Assembly: GCA_035535995.1 (NCBI GenBank)
Contig: DATLOZ010000003.1
Location: 1 to 64,000, forward strand
Direction of reading: 5' to 3'
Origin: JANYCO01 sp035535995
Lineage (GTDB): Bacteria; Bacteroidota; Bacteroidia; Cytophagales; Cytophagaceae
Length of the DNA stretch: 64,000 nucleotides
Shown here: in pieces, positions 35,093 through 44,500 of the stretch
Layout of the letters: each line of letters opens with the position of its first letter
How positions within the stretch are numbered: position 1 is the first letter of the stretch
Program-made: the position numbers and the translations under genes
Notes under the pieces: generated by a model
Database searches by the model: none
The model's input: the letters and a program-made list of their open reading frames with translations, nothing else
What the model was told of the DNA's origin: nothing

Positions 35093-35181
35093 ATTCTAAT
35101 ACTCATCCTATACCTTCCCGCAGTCGCTTGGGCTAAAGCCCGAGCGACTGCTAAGGGAAAAGGAGAAAGAGTAAATTTTAA
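35074..35181. repeat. 26-base direct repeats around a hairpin
   Basis: GGAAAAGGAGAGAGAGTAAA (35074-) and its two-mismatch copy from 35156 flank a 32-base hairpin, GCAGTCGCTTGGGCT / AGCCCGAGCGACTGC (35120-35151). The layout looks like a small palindromic element that duplicated the end of the regulator gene on insertion. It may also end transcription, although no T run follows. Confidence 0.55.
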
Positions 35182-35354
35182 GCTGCTAACAATTGTTGCA
35201 ACACCTTTTTTCATTTTGCGCACAGCCTTATCAATTTGACGATCCCTTGTTCAAACGTTTATTTTTAGTCTTCTGTTTCTCAGTTGTTTGTCTTTTTTAT
35301 TTGTCTTGGCATTCCCTTTGGTTAGTAAATGGTATCAATAATTCTGAACAACAG

Positions 35355-36221
35355 ATGAATACTTTTAAAAATATACCTGTAATTATTACAACCATACTGT
35401 GCGCAGGTTTTTTTGGTTGTAATGAAAAAAATGCTCCCATCACTTATGATGTGGATATGCAGAAATATGAGCAGCAGGAATTGTTTGCAGAAACCACCAA
35501 TCCTATTACGGCCTACAATAGATCACTCAACGATATCAACGAAGATCTGATCTATCTGTGCAGCAAAAACGGTGGGACTCCTGTATTACAGGAAGGGATC
35601 ACTACCCGGGAGAAGATCGCTAAAAATATTTTTTTACTCAATAAGCTTGTAGAAGAAAATAAGAAAAAAATCGCTACACTCACTGCCGAAGTGAAGAAAT
35701 ACAAACAAGGAAATTCTGCTATGTACTCGGATCTCGAGAGGTCAAAAAAAAAACTTCAGGACTATGAGCGAGAGCTCGAATCTTTCGAAGCCCGACTGAT
35801 GTCACAAAAAATGACAGAAGACGAATTGAACGGCGCACTAGACGAACTGATCGTTTACAATAAATTACTGCAACTACAGGCCGATAAATACAGAAATGAT
35901 CTTTCAACTGCCTACTATGTTTGTGAAAACAAGAAGTCGCTGAAAAAGCAGGGATTGCTGGTGGAGAAGGGTGGTGTTCTTGGACTAGGACAAACTGCAG
36001 TAGTAAACGCAGGAGCTGCCAATGAAACAAATTTTACGCAGATCGATATTCATAAAGTACGCGACATCGCTATTCACGGAGAGCATCCGGAATTGATGAC
36101 GAGTCACCCGGAAGGGACTTATGAATTTCAGCGGAAAAATAATATGGTCACTTATTTACATATCGAAAATCCAGAGCAATTCTGGAGGAGTTCAAAATAT
36201 ATGGTGGTGGCAGTACGGTAA
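35355..36221 (+). CDS. Coiled-coil lipoprotein of unknown function
   Basis: 288 residues from the ATG at 35355, chosen because it yields a proper lipoprotein signal (IPVIITTILCAGFFGC, lipidated Cys 22); the frame is open for 54 codons further upstream without a better start. A long heptad-rich coiled coil spans about 80-210 (NKKKIATLTAEVKKYKQG ... LERSKKKLQDYERELESFEA). The C-terminal third is globular and ends YMVVAVR. Similar lipoproteins are common in Bacteroidota but I know no function. Its place behind the two-component genes hints at a signalling or envelope target, 262 bases from the regulator stop. Confidence 0.75.
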   Translation: MNTFKNIPVIITTILCAGFFGCNEKNAPITYDVDMQKYEQQELFAETTNPITAYNRSLNDINEDLIYLCSKNGGTPVLQEGITTREKIAKNIFLLNKLVEENKKKIATLTAEVKKYKQGNSAMYSDLERSKKKLQDYERELESFEARLMSQKMTEDELNGALDELIVYNKLLQLQADKYRNDLSTAYYVCENKKSLKKQGLLVEKGGVLGLGQTAVVNAGAANETNFTQIDIHKVRDIAIHGEHPELMTSHPEGTYEFQRKNNMVTYLHIENPEQFWRSSKYMVVAVR

Positions 36222-36305
36222 GAGGTTTCCGGATATTGCCACTTTTCATATCGGGCGTAGCCCATGTGTCTACGTCAAGTTTTTTTAATTTATCTGTCGT
36301 ACAAA

Positions 36306-36350
36306 AAGCAAGCAGGGCCTGGGATTTCCCAGGCCCTCTGCTTTTTTTTA
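36306..36350. terminator. Strong bidirectional terminator
   Basis: Stem GCAGGGCCTGGG / CCCAGGCCCTCTGC (one bulged base) with a 4-base loop, AAAAAGCA before and CTTTTTTTT after, between the lipoprotein gene and the converging T9SS cargo gene. Confidence 0.88.
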
Positions 36351-36355
36351 CTCCA

Positions 36356-36415
36356 TACTCGCGCTCACACTCCATACTGGTTGCAATAGGTCAGTATGGA
36401 GCGTGAGCGCGAGTA
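36356..36415. repeat. Inverted repeat, 23-base arms
   Basis: TACTCGCGCTCAC... (36356-36378) and its complement (36393-36415) match with one mismatch. A related half, GAGCGCGAGTATGGAGG, lies at 41533-41549 just below the next-but-one minus-strand gene, so the unit recurs in this locus. Confidence 0.6.
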
Positions 36416-36429
36416 CAGAGTCTGAAGTC

Positions 36430-39400
36430 TCACCGTATCAACGTAACACTACCCTTTAGCTTTCTTTCCACTCCATCATTTTCTCCCTCATATGAAATCG
36501 TCCACGGATAAGTACCTACAGGCATTTCCTCTCCTCTGTATATACCGTCCCATTGGATTGTCCGGTCGTTGGAGATAAAAATAATTTCGCCCCATCGGTT
36601 GAAGATTTTTATTTCAAAATTGATAAAATGTTTGCCAAAGATTTCCAGTTTATCGTTCTGCAGATCTCCATTTGGAGAAAAAGCTTTTGGAATAAAAAGA
36701 ACAGGCGGACAATCTTCCATAACAGCGATGCTTCCTTTGATGTCGCAACCATTTGCATCGTATACCGTCACTTCATAATTGCCTGCCTGCGGAGCATTGA
36801 AATAGCGCGAAGTATCTCCTGTAGCTGTCCAAAAAAAAGAAATCCCCCAATCTGGTTGTAGTGTCACGGCGCCTTCGTCGAAGCAATGTTTTAATTGATT
36901 GTTGGCGAAAGGTTGTCGCGTCGGAAGAGGATTTACGAATACTGTAACGGTAGCGGGAGAGGAGTTGCATTGATGTACATCGTATGCTATAACGGTGTAA
37001 GAGCTAGTAGTACTGGGTGCTACTGAAATGGAAGATCCAGTGGCACCAGTCGGGAGCCATTGATAGTTGAGTCCTCCCGAAGCATTAAGTGTAACGATAT
37101 TGCCGGCACAAATCGTTTTATTACTACTTACAGTGACAATAGGGCTGGGATAAATAGACTTGATCTCAATCGTGTCGAGCGCGCTACAGCCGCTGGCGTT
37201 GTATACAAGTACCCAATATTTTCCGGCAGCGTTTACACTGATCTTTTGCTTTGTATAGCTGGTATAATCATTGTTCCAGAAATACGCCGCATTTCCGCTG
37301 CCTGCATCAAGTTCCATTGAATGGCCGGTGCAGAGCGAGGTGTCTTTTCCAAGAAATACGGAAGGGGAAGAAGCTACTGTAAGCACAAGCGTTGCAATGC
37401 TGTCGCAAGTTGTAGTGGTCAGTGTATCGTAGTAGGTGCCTGAAATAGTTAAAGTCTTTCCCGCAAAAGAAAACGTTTGCCCCGGGCAAATCGTACGATT
37501 GCTGATCGATCGTTTGTAATTGGAAACGATCACTGTAGAAACAAGAATGCTGTCACATCCGCTCTGGCTGATCAGTGTATCATTGTACACGCCTGCTTGT
37601 GTATAGGTATGTGTACCCACAGTGATTTGCTGCCCCGGACAAAGTGTGTAGCTCGTCGGATACTTTTTATACGAAGAAATGAGTTTGGTAATTATAATAC
37701 TATCGCAGCCCAACTGGTTGGTAAGTGTATCGGAATAAGTACCAGGAGTATTGTAAGTGTGCGTTCCTACTTGCACACTTGTGCCGCGACAAAACGGAAT
37801 GATGTTCGTTTGCACATCGTTGAGGAATAGATGATAGGTAGATTGAAAGCTATCGCTGCATCCATTGATAGTAACGGTTTTAATGATCGTGTACACCCCT
37901 GTATCTGCCGTCGTTAGCGGGTTGATGACCAGTGAATCTCCGTAGTAACTACTGCCGTTTGGCTTTTTCCATTGGTATTTAAAATAAACCGAAGAAACTC
38001 CAGAGAGTGTAATCTTCCCACCTGCACAGGATGCACCTTTCTTGATCACAGGAGGAAACTTGGCTGAGTCCACGGAGATCTGCCTGACGTTGCTGTTGCC
38101 ACAAGCATCCTGTACACGGATCACATAATCTCCATAGGTTGGAATTTGAAATATATTGCTCGCTTGCAAGGGAAAAGATTGCGGCCCGCTAATGATCTCA
38201 TATTTGTATGGTGGTACGCCTTTGGTGCTGTCTACGTTGAGCTGCACATAACCGGTGCCGTTGCAATAGATCGTGGTATTGGATTTAAAAGTATTGTTAC
38301 TATAAGGAGGAATCGTGATCGTATCCTGCACTGCCCAGCAATCCTGGTTGTGATCTGTAAGCGTTCCATCATAGAGCGCACCACCTACATAATAGTAACC
38401 ATAATAAATTTGAAAAACGTATTTTCCTGGAGGTAATGAAGTAAGCGAATCAGGTGTAATACCTCCTCGCCGCTGATACAGGATCGCGTTGGTAGCCGCA
38501 TCGCGTATGTATACGGCTACTGTATTGGGGCTGGTTCCGTCGAAGTACAAAATATTATCACCGAGACATCCTTTTTTTATAGAGTAAGAATATTTGAAGT
38601 TCGCAAGCGTAGAAGCACTGACTACAATATTCCCGCTGACCGTATTGCCACAGCTATCGTAGATCTTGTACTGATACGTTCCTTGCGACAGATTTTTTAA
38701 AGCAAATCCATTTTGACGGGCGACGTTAAAAATTTTCGGATAAGTGATCTGATCTGAGAATGTGTAATGAGGCTTCGTACTTTTCACGGTAGCAGGCCCT
38801 GAAAGGATCTCCAGTTTTACGTTGGACTTAAAATTCCAGATATTGAAAAACGCTGCTGCTGTTGAATCCATGCAGCCTACATTTACTGATAGATCTACCC
38901 GGGGTTGTGCGGGGGTAGGCCAAAGAATATTTTGTTCAAAAGTTTGCCCGCATCCGTCTACTATTTTTAGATGGTAGGTTCTCCCGCTCACTTGTTCTTT
39001 TGTTTGCAGCGTACAATAATCATCAAAACAGGTAAGCGAATCCACTACGGTATTTGTAGCAACATCGGTGAGCGTCATCGTAGCAGGTTTTTTGAATGTA
39101 GTGTATAGATAAGAATAGTAAGGGGGATTGACCTGCCGGATGTCGGCGCTCATTTTATTTCCGCAGGTGGTGCCTACTTTATAGGTAAGTTCAAACTTAA
39201 AGGGAGATACAATGTATTGTGAAGCGCAAATGGATTTTCCGCAAGTATCGGTGATACATAAATAGAGATAATTTCCATAAGTAATATTGGGAACGGTATC
39301 AACGATACTATACAAGCCCGGAGTATAGTTTACCGTATCGCGCGCAATAGGAATGACGCGCTTAGTATACGACCCAGCGCTGGTAGTAATAGTGAGCTTG

Positions 39401-40074
39401 ACCGGAATTTTTGCACGCTCTTTAAAAATGGAGAAATATTGAGAGATGACTACGGTATCGCATCCTGTTTTTAAAACAGAAGGAGTATTATCACCCCACT
39501 TGGAAAGCCCGGTACTGCCGGCAGTAAGAATGGAAGTACGTGTCTGAAAATTTCCGCAGGCATCGGTCATACGAATGGTATAGCTGCTGGCTGCCAGGTT
39601 GGTGAAAAGATCACTGCTTTGTGGTGCACTGGTGTAGGGAGCAATGACCTGCCAGGAATAAGGAGCCTTGCCCGAAGTTGCTACAGGATTTCCTTTGATG
39701 CTTCCATCACTAAAGCCCGCGCACATTGGGTTTACCGCGATAGGATTCAAGGCAGGAAGCTGGTAATTGCCTGAGATCGTAAAGGATGCATCTTTGTATA
39801 CAAAATCAATATCATAAATTCGTACCGTGTAACTGCCCGGAAAGAGAGAAGCAAATGTAGAATTGTTTTGAATCGGCGCCGTAGCAGGACCCGAGATAAG
39901 TTCATACATAAGAGAAGGATCTGTCTTATTGCTCGTAGCGTTGATGGTAGCGGTTCCATTGTTGCCACAAGTACTGGTGGTAGTACTGATCCCCGAGACC
40001 GTGATCATGGCCTGGGTTGATTGCCGGGAAATTAATAATAAAAATAAGATCAATAAAATAATTCTATCCTTCAT
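36430..40074 (-). CDS. T9SS type B cargo protein with SprB-like and Ig-like repeats
   Basis: 1214 residues. Signal peptide about 1-22 (LILFLLLISRQSTQA), an N-terminal SprB-like repeat (GISTTTSTCGNNGTATI...GSYTVRIYD), further Cys-containing repeats of the same general kind, an Ig-like unit (about 690-760), and three ~45-residue repeats of the pattern CPGQ..VGTHTY...G.Y.DTL...GCDSI (bases about 37380-37800). It ends in a gliding-motility-associated CHU_C domain: IPKAFSPNGDLQNDKLEIF, FNRWGEIIF, WDGIYRGEEMPVGTYPW. It should be exported by the T9SS and stay on the surface or be released as an adhesin. It is preceded by the GGTTAC/TTGTAGTA promoter motif. Confidence 0.9.
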   Translation of the reverse strand: MKDRIILLILFLLLISRQSTQAMITVSGISTTTSTCGNNGTATINATSNKTDPSLMYELISGPATAPIQNNSTFASLFPGSYTVRIYDIDFVYKDASFTISGNYQLPALNPIAVNPMCAGFSDGSIKGNPVATSGKAPYSWQVIAPYTSAPQSSDLFTNLAASSYTIRMTDACGNFQTRTSILTAGSTGLSKWGDNTPSVLKTGCDTVVISQYFSIFKERAKIPVKLTITTSAGSYTKRVIPIARDTVNYTPGLYSIVDTVPNITYGNYLYLCITDTCGKSICASQYIVSPFKFELTYKVGTTCGNKMSADIRQVNPPYYSYLYTTFKKPATMTLTDVATNTVVDSLTCFDDYCTLQTKEQVSGRTYHLKIVDGCGQTFEQNILWPTPAQPRVDLSVNVGCMDSTAAAFFNIWNFKSNVKLEILSGPATVKSTKPHYTFSDQITYPKIFNVARQNGFALKNLSQGTYQYKIYDSCGNTVSGNIVVSASTLANFKYSYSIKKGCLGDNILYFDGTSPNTVAVYIRDAATNAILYQRRGGITPDSLTSLPPGKYVFQIYYGYYYVGGALYDGTLTDHNQDCWAVQDTITIPPYSNNTFKSNTTIYCNGTGYVQLNVDSTKGVPPYKYEIISGPQSFPLQASNIFQIPTYGDYVIRVQDACGNSNVRQISVDSAKFPPVIKKGASCAGGKITLSGVSSVYFKYQWKKPNGSSYYGDSLVINPLTTADTGVYTIIKTVTINGCSDSFQSTYHLFLNDVQTNIIPFCRGTSVQVGTHTYNTPGTYSDTLTNQLGCDSIIITKLISSYKKYPTSYTLCPGQQITVGTHTYTQAGVYNDTLISQSGCDSILVSTVIVSNYKRSISNRTICPGQTFSFAGKTLTISGTYYDTLTTTTCDSIATLVLTVASSPSVFLGKDTSLCTGHSMELDAGSGNAAYFWNNDYTSYTKQKISVNAAGKYWVLVYNASGCSALDTIEIKSIYPSPIVTVSSNKTICAGNIVTLNASGGLNYQWLPTGATGSSISVAPSTTSSYTVIAYDVHQCNSSPATVTVFVNPLPTRQPFANNQLKHCFDEGAVTLQPDWGISFFWTATGDTSRYFNAPQAGNYEVTVYDANGCDIKGSIAVMEDCPPVLFIPKAFSPNGDLQNDKLEIFGKHFINFEIKIFNRWGEIIFISNDRTIQWDGIYRGEEMPVGTYPWTISYEGENDGVERKLKGSVTLIR

Positions 40075-40093
40075 GTCCGTACTGTATTTTTTA

Positions 40094-40122
40094 TACTACA
40101 AAGAGGAAAGAAATAAGTAACC
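40094..40122 (-). promoter_or_regulatory. Putative ECF promoter motif (GGTTAC-N15-TTGTAGTA)
   Basis: Read on the minus strand: GGTTAC at 40122-40117, 15-base spacer, TTGTAGTA at 40101-40094, 19 bases before the ATG of the cargo gene. Same two blocks and spacing as at 41439, 45211 and 48031. Confidence 0.75.
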
Positions 40123-40170
40123 CTGAAATGTCAGAACTGTGATTATGCTGATTAAATGGGAATTGTCATT

Positions 40171-40334
40171 AGTCCGCTCAGAGTCTCCCACACCCGGAAC
40201 GTTGTTTTAATACAAGTGTTCGATGGGGACTCTGAGCTGCTACTAGCAGAGCAGGATCATCAAACAGCTCAGAGTCCCCTGCAAAGGGCAGTATAAACTT
40301 TACGCTCCGGGATGCGGGAGACTCTGAGCAGACT
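40171..40334. mobile_element. Nested palindromic element (MITE-like), copy B
   Basis: About 95% identical to the element at 7242-7410, with the same outer ends (AGTCCGCTCAGAGTCTCCCA) and inner GGGGACTCTGAGCTG palindrome. It fills the gap between two T9SS genes. The DNA after it (40371-40412) carries the AATCAAAATCAAGTAAATCT dispersed repeat, also found beside copy A. Confidence 0.75.
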
Positions 40335-40414
40335 AAGATTACGCTAATAGAATGAGAACTACAATGTCCTGCTAATCAAAATCAAGTAAATCTTCTGATC
40401 CAATGGATACAGGT

Positions 40415-41422
40415 TTAAAAGTCCGGGCAAGGCAGCCTTTTCATAATCTTTTTCTTTGGTTTATGTGCAATGCTATAGATCACTGTAATCTCATGAGAAC
40501 CGCCAGAAGCCATAGTTAGCTTGGAAATGGTGAGATCATAACTATAGCCTATGTTTAATCCTTTGTGAACAAATCCAATCAGGAAAATAAGCGCATCGTT
40601 GTTGGTGCGTTCCGGTTTGTATAATTTAATTGGGATTCCTCTGTACCAGCTTCCTACTACCAGGTGATTGTAGCGCGCGTAAAGTCCTATGTCGAGCTGG
40701 TCGGATTTTCCTTGCATTTTATACAAGACAGTAGGAGTGATGCTTTTGTCTTCGTCGGGATTGATATATCGTTTTCTCCAGGCGGGTGTGAAGGAAAATT
40801 TCATTCCTCCGAAAAAAGAAAATTTTGCAGGCAGGTTGCTCTGCTGTCCGTAGAAACTTTGATTAGGCGTGTTCATATGATTGGCAGAAAATCCTAACCA
40901 GAATTTTTCAGAATAGAGTAATCCACCGGAAGAAATATCGGCGTAAGAAACATGATTTTTCAAAAGTGTTTCATTGCTACTTCCTCCTACAAATCCATCA
41001 TCAGTATATTGGGCGCCGAAAGTGAGTTTGCTGTAATCAATATTGCGTGCTACATATGAGATTTGTAATCCCGGACGGAACACAAGTTTTTTTGATAGGT
41101 TTGCTTGAAAAGCGTATTGAATACCGGCTTCAGTAGTTCTGAGATTGGCTGCAGTAGCCAGATCGGAGTTGAAGATCACGCCCACACCGCTGTGGTACTG
41201 ATCGAAGTAGTGATCAAACGAAGCAGTATATGTAAAAAAAGAAGCATCCAGCGCAGGCCATTGGTAACGCGCTGTAAAGATCCCGCGCGTATTTTGCTGT
41301 GCTCCCGCAAAGGCGGGACTTAAATATAATGAGTTGGCGTAAAACTGCGAAAATTGCGGATCCTGTGCCTGCAGGATGATTCCAGTTAGTTGAAGTAAAA
41401 ATAAAAAGAGAAATCTTTTCAT
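40415..41422 (-). CDS. PorP/SprF family T9SS outer-membrane protein
   Basis: 335 residues, signal peptide ending QAQDPQ. Family marks: DPQFSQFYANSLYLSPAFAG at the mature start, then YQWPAL, the SFDHYFDQYHSGVGV strand, and barrel strands to the end. PorP/SprF proteins are outer-membrane barrels linked to T9SS cargo, often coded beside the SprB-like type B protein they serve. Here it lies between the type B genes at 36430 and 41553. The -10 block of the promoter motif is 17 bases from the ATG. Confidence 0.95.
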   Translation of the reverse strand: MKRFLFLFLLQLTGIILQAQDPQFSQFYANSLYLSPAFAGAQQNTRGIFTARYQWPALDASFFTYTASFDHYFDQYHSGVGVIFNSDLATAANLRTTEAGIQYAFQANLSKKLVFRPGLQISYVARNIDYSKLTFGAQYTDDGFVGGSSNETLLKNHVSYADISSGGLLYSEKFWLGFSANHMNTPNQSFYGQQSNLPAKFSFFGGMKFSFTPAWRKRYINPDEDKSITPTVLYKMQGKSDQLDIGLYARYNHLVVGSWYRGIPIKLYKPERTNNDALIFLIGFVHKGLNIGYSYDLTISKLTMASGGSHEITVIYSIAHKPKKKIMKRLPCPDF

Positions 41423-41438
41423 AGTAGTGGTTTTGTAC

Positions 41439-41467
41439 TACTACAATCCAGGCTTCCTGAAGTAACC
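41439..41467 (-). promoter_or_regulatory. Putative ECF promoter motif before porP/sprF
   Basis: Minus strand: GGTTAC at 41467-41462, 15-base spacer, TTGTAGTA at 41446-41439. Confidence 0.75.
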
Positions 41468-41552
41468 TACTGGTGTCTGAAATTTAAAACTGGCGGAGAA
41501 ACTTCAGTCGCAGCAGGTTAGTAGGGAGTTTGAGCGCGAGTATGGAGGTAAC

Positions 41553-44500
41553 TTATCGCAGAACTTCTACCCAACCCTTGTACCGCTCATTAGTCTTGGT
41601 ATCCTTGATATGATAATAATAGACACCATCACTCTGTCCGGCCCCGCTCCATTCGTTGATGTATTTTTCTTTTTGATAGATCAACTGTCCCCATCGGTTG
41701 TATACTTCCAGATCCCAGCGGGTGCCGAAATTAGTGATCTTGAAATTATCGTTCATTCCATCGCCATTCGGTGTGATGAGATTTGGAATATAAAATTCCA
41801 GTGGGATCACTTCTACGGTGATTGTCGCGGAGTCCGGGTAGCAATCGTCGTAGCCATATACTTTGTAAACAGTTTGTTTAAGAGGAGATACGGAAATGAT
41901 ATTTTGTGTGCCCACAAGTTCATTTCCTGTCTTCCACTCGTAGCGATTGGCGCCGGTAGCATAGAGCAATGCAAAGTCTCCTTCATGTATTGTAGTATCA
42001 TGACTTACTTTCAGATTAGATCCAGGCTGGTAAAGTTTTACAGTGACAGAATCTTTTTTATAACATCCATTATTTTTATGACTGATCACATAAAATGTAG
42101 AGTCGGAAACTGGCTGCACTACCTGCTCTTTCTGCGTAGGATCGGCCATACCCGCTGCGGGTGACCAGTGATAGGTAAAGTCAGTACCAGGACTGGAAAG
42201 CGCACTAATGGTAACAGTAGTTGCGTAAGGACAAAGTGTTGCCGTTCGTGTAGTGGTTAAAGTAAAATCAGGAAACACTTTGATGTTGATCGTATCGGAT
42301 TTGGTACAGCCGGTAGTTCTGTTTTTTACAAACACGATATACTGCATGTCTGTTGTAGGATTCATTATTGGATTCGGTAATGATTGGTCGGACACTCCGG
42401 TAATTGGTCTCCACAGATAATCGTAAGTGTCAGGAATGTCGACCGTTGTTTGGACCGGTAAAGAATGTGAAAAACAAACCGAAGTATCCGCGCCCGCGTT
42501 GACCTGGAAAAGCGGTGGAACAGTTACGTCTACAATCGCTTTTCGAAGACAGCCTGTATTGTTGTCTGAAATCGTTATCGTGTACTTAGTAGAAGTAGTA
42601 GGAGCGACAATCGGGTTGGAAATATTCGGGTCTGACAAACCTGTTGGCGGAAGCCATTTGTAAGTATAAAGAGAGCCTGTAGGACCTGGTACTTGCACGC
42701 GGAAATTGGTATCGTTAGGACAAAGCACAAGATCTTGGTGGCCGATGATCTGAAATTCTTCTTTGAAAATCACTTTGACACTATCTACATACACACATCC
42801 GGTTTCTTGATCGGTAACATGCACGGTATACATTGTAGTCTGACCCGGCGATGCGAAAGGACTCTGCACTGTATCGCTGCTCAGATCGGTAGAAGGTGTC
42901 CATTGGTATTTATACTTTCCTAATCCTTCGTGAATTTTGATATCGTCGAGTACCCAAACGTCGAGGTTGCTAAAGTGGTTGGCTTGTCGCCAGCGGAATT
43001 GCGTAGCCGTTGTTTTTGCATCATCGGGAATGTTGACCACGATGTCTGAGAAAGCATTCAAAGGTGCCATTAAGGTGGCATCCATCGTATAAAGCTGCTT
43101 CCAGGTGGCACCACCGTCGGTCGTGTATTCGAGGTACATGTTTTCATCTTCCTCTGTATTCTCGGGCCGGTCGCAGGTACAGTTGTCGCAGAAACCTGCT
43201 TTGACAAAAAAGCTAATACTTCCCCCGCTGGATACGTCCAACGTTTTCGTGGTCATCGAGCGTGTGCCAAGTCCATTGAGGTAATAAGAAGCATTGTCTG
43301 AATAAGATCCGCAGGTATTAGCCAAAATTCCTCCGTTGATGGATACCCAGTTTGAGCTGTCTATTTCGTGGTCAAAGGTTTCGGAAAATATTTCTCCTTC
43401 CGGAATTTCTACTACACCAATCTTGACAGAATCACAGGTCTCCACAGAATCTCCAGGTACCATATACAGATCAATTAAATTTTTCACGCGCACCACCACG
43501 CTGTCGCGCTGCGTACAGCCTTGTGAAGAAGTAACAGTGGCATAATACGTAGTAGTAACTTTCGGTCTTGCGGTCGGCTTAGCAATACTGGCATTAGAAA
43601 GATCGCCGGAAGGTGTCCAGTCGTAGGTATAGCTGCCGGTCGTGCCTGAGGCTTCTGCCGTAAAAGTAGCGCCTTCCTTCAGCGAACAGATCCCAACGGT
43701 ATCGTCTGACATAGATAAATTGAAATCGGGTACTACATAAACAGTGATGGTATCTTTATTGCGGCAAGCGCTGCTGAAATTGCTTTCCACTACATAAGTA
43801 GTAGTGATAGAAGGAGAGGCCTTTGGATTGAAACAACTTGTACAACTCAAGCTCGCCGCAGGGCCACCGCCTAGTTCAGTCCATTGAAACATATTTCCAC
43901 CTATGGCAGTCAATTGTACAGGGCCGCCGCTCGGGCAATAGGAACGGTCGTAACCTGCCGTAGTACCAGTGAGTACGTGTATAGAAAAAGAATAAGTTTG
44001 CTGTCCGGAAATAGGGCAAGCATCGTTGCGAATGTTGACAGTAAAAGTATGAAGCCCTATATCACTTAAAGAAGGCATCCAGGAAAAATGCCCACTGCCT
44101 GTATTGCCGCTTGTAGTCATGGCAAGCGTAGCACCGGGAATAGCGGTAGCAATATTGGTGTTAAGCGTAATATTGTTTCCATTATCATCCTGGCCGGTGA
44201 TGTCAAAATCTATTTGTTGGCCAGGGCAAGCTTCCACGAGGTTTTTTCCAATTAAAAATCCTCCGGTTTCATTTTGTGCTTCGCCGTTGTTGACAAGATA
44301 AGGACTACTGGTAGTGCAGTTGGAAATGATCAGCTGCATATCACGCATCGTTGAGCCGATCACTACGCCATTTCGATATTCTTTTACTTGTATGGTTACT
44401 ACACATACCTGAATCCCGTTCGGCGTAAGGTCCATCTGGCCGGTTTGCTGGTCAAACTGTACGCTGCCTGTAGTAGTGATCACTGGATAAGAAGGAGAAT

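Noticed and set aside
35185..35205. Sigma-54 promoter (TTGTTGCAAC region) before the lipoprotein gene
   Set aside because: The GG and GC pairs are not at the required 10-base spacing.
41610..42164. Plus-strand 184-codon frame opposite the reelin-like cargo gene
   Set aside because: Antisense shadow with biased composition.
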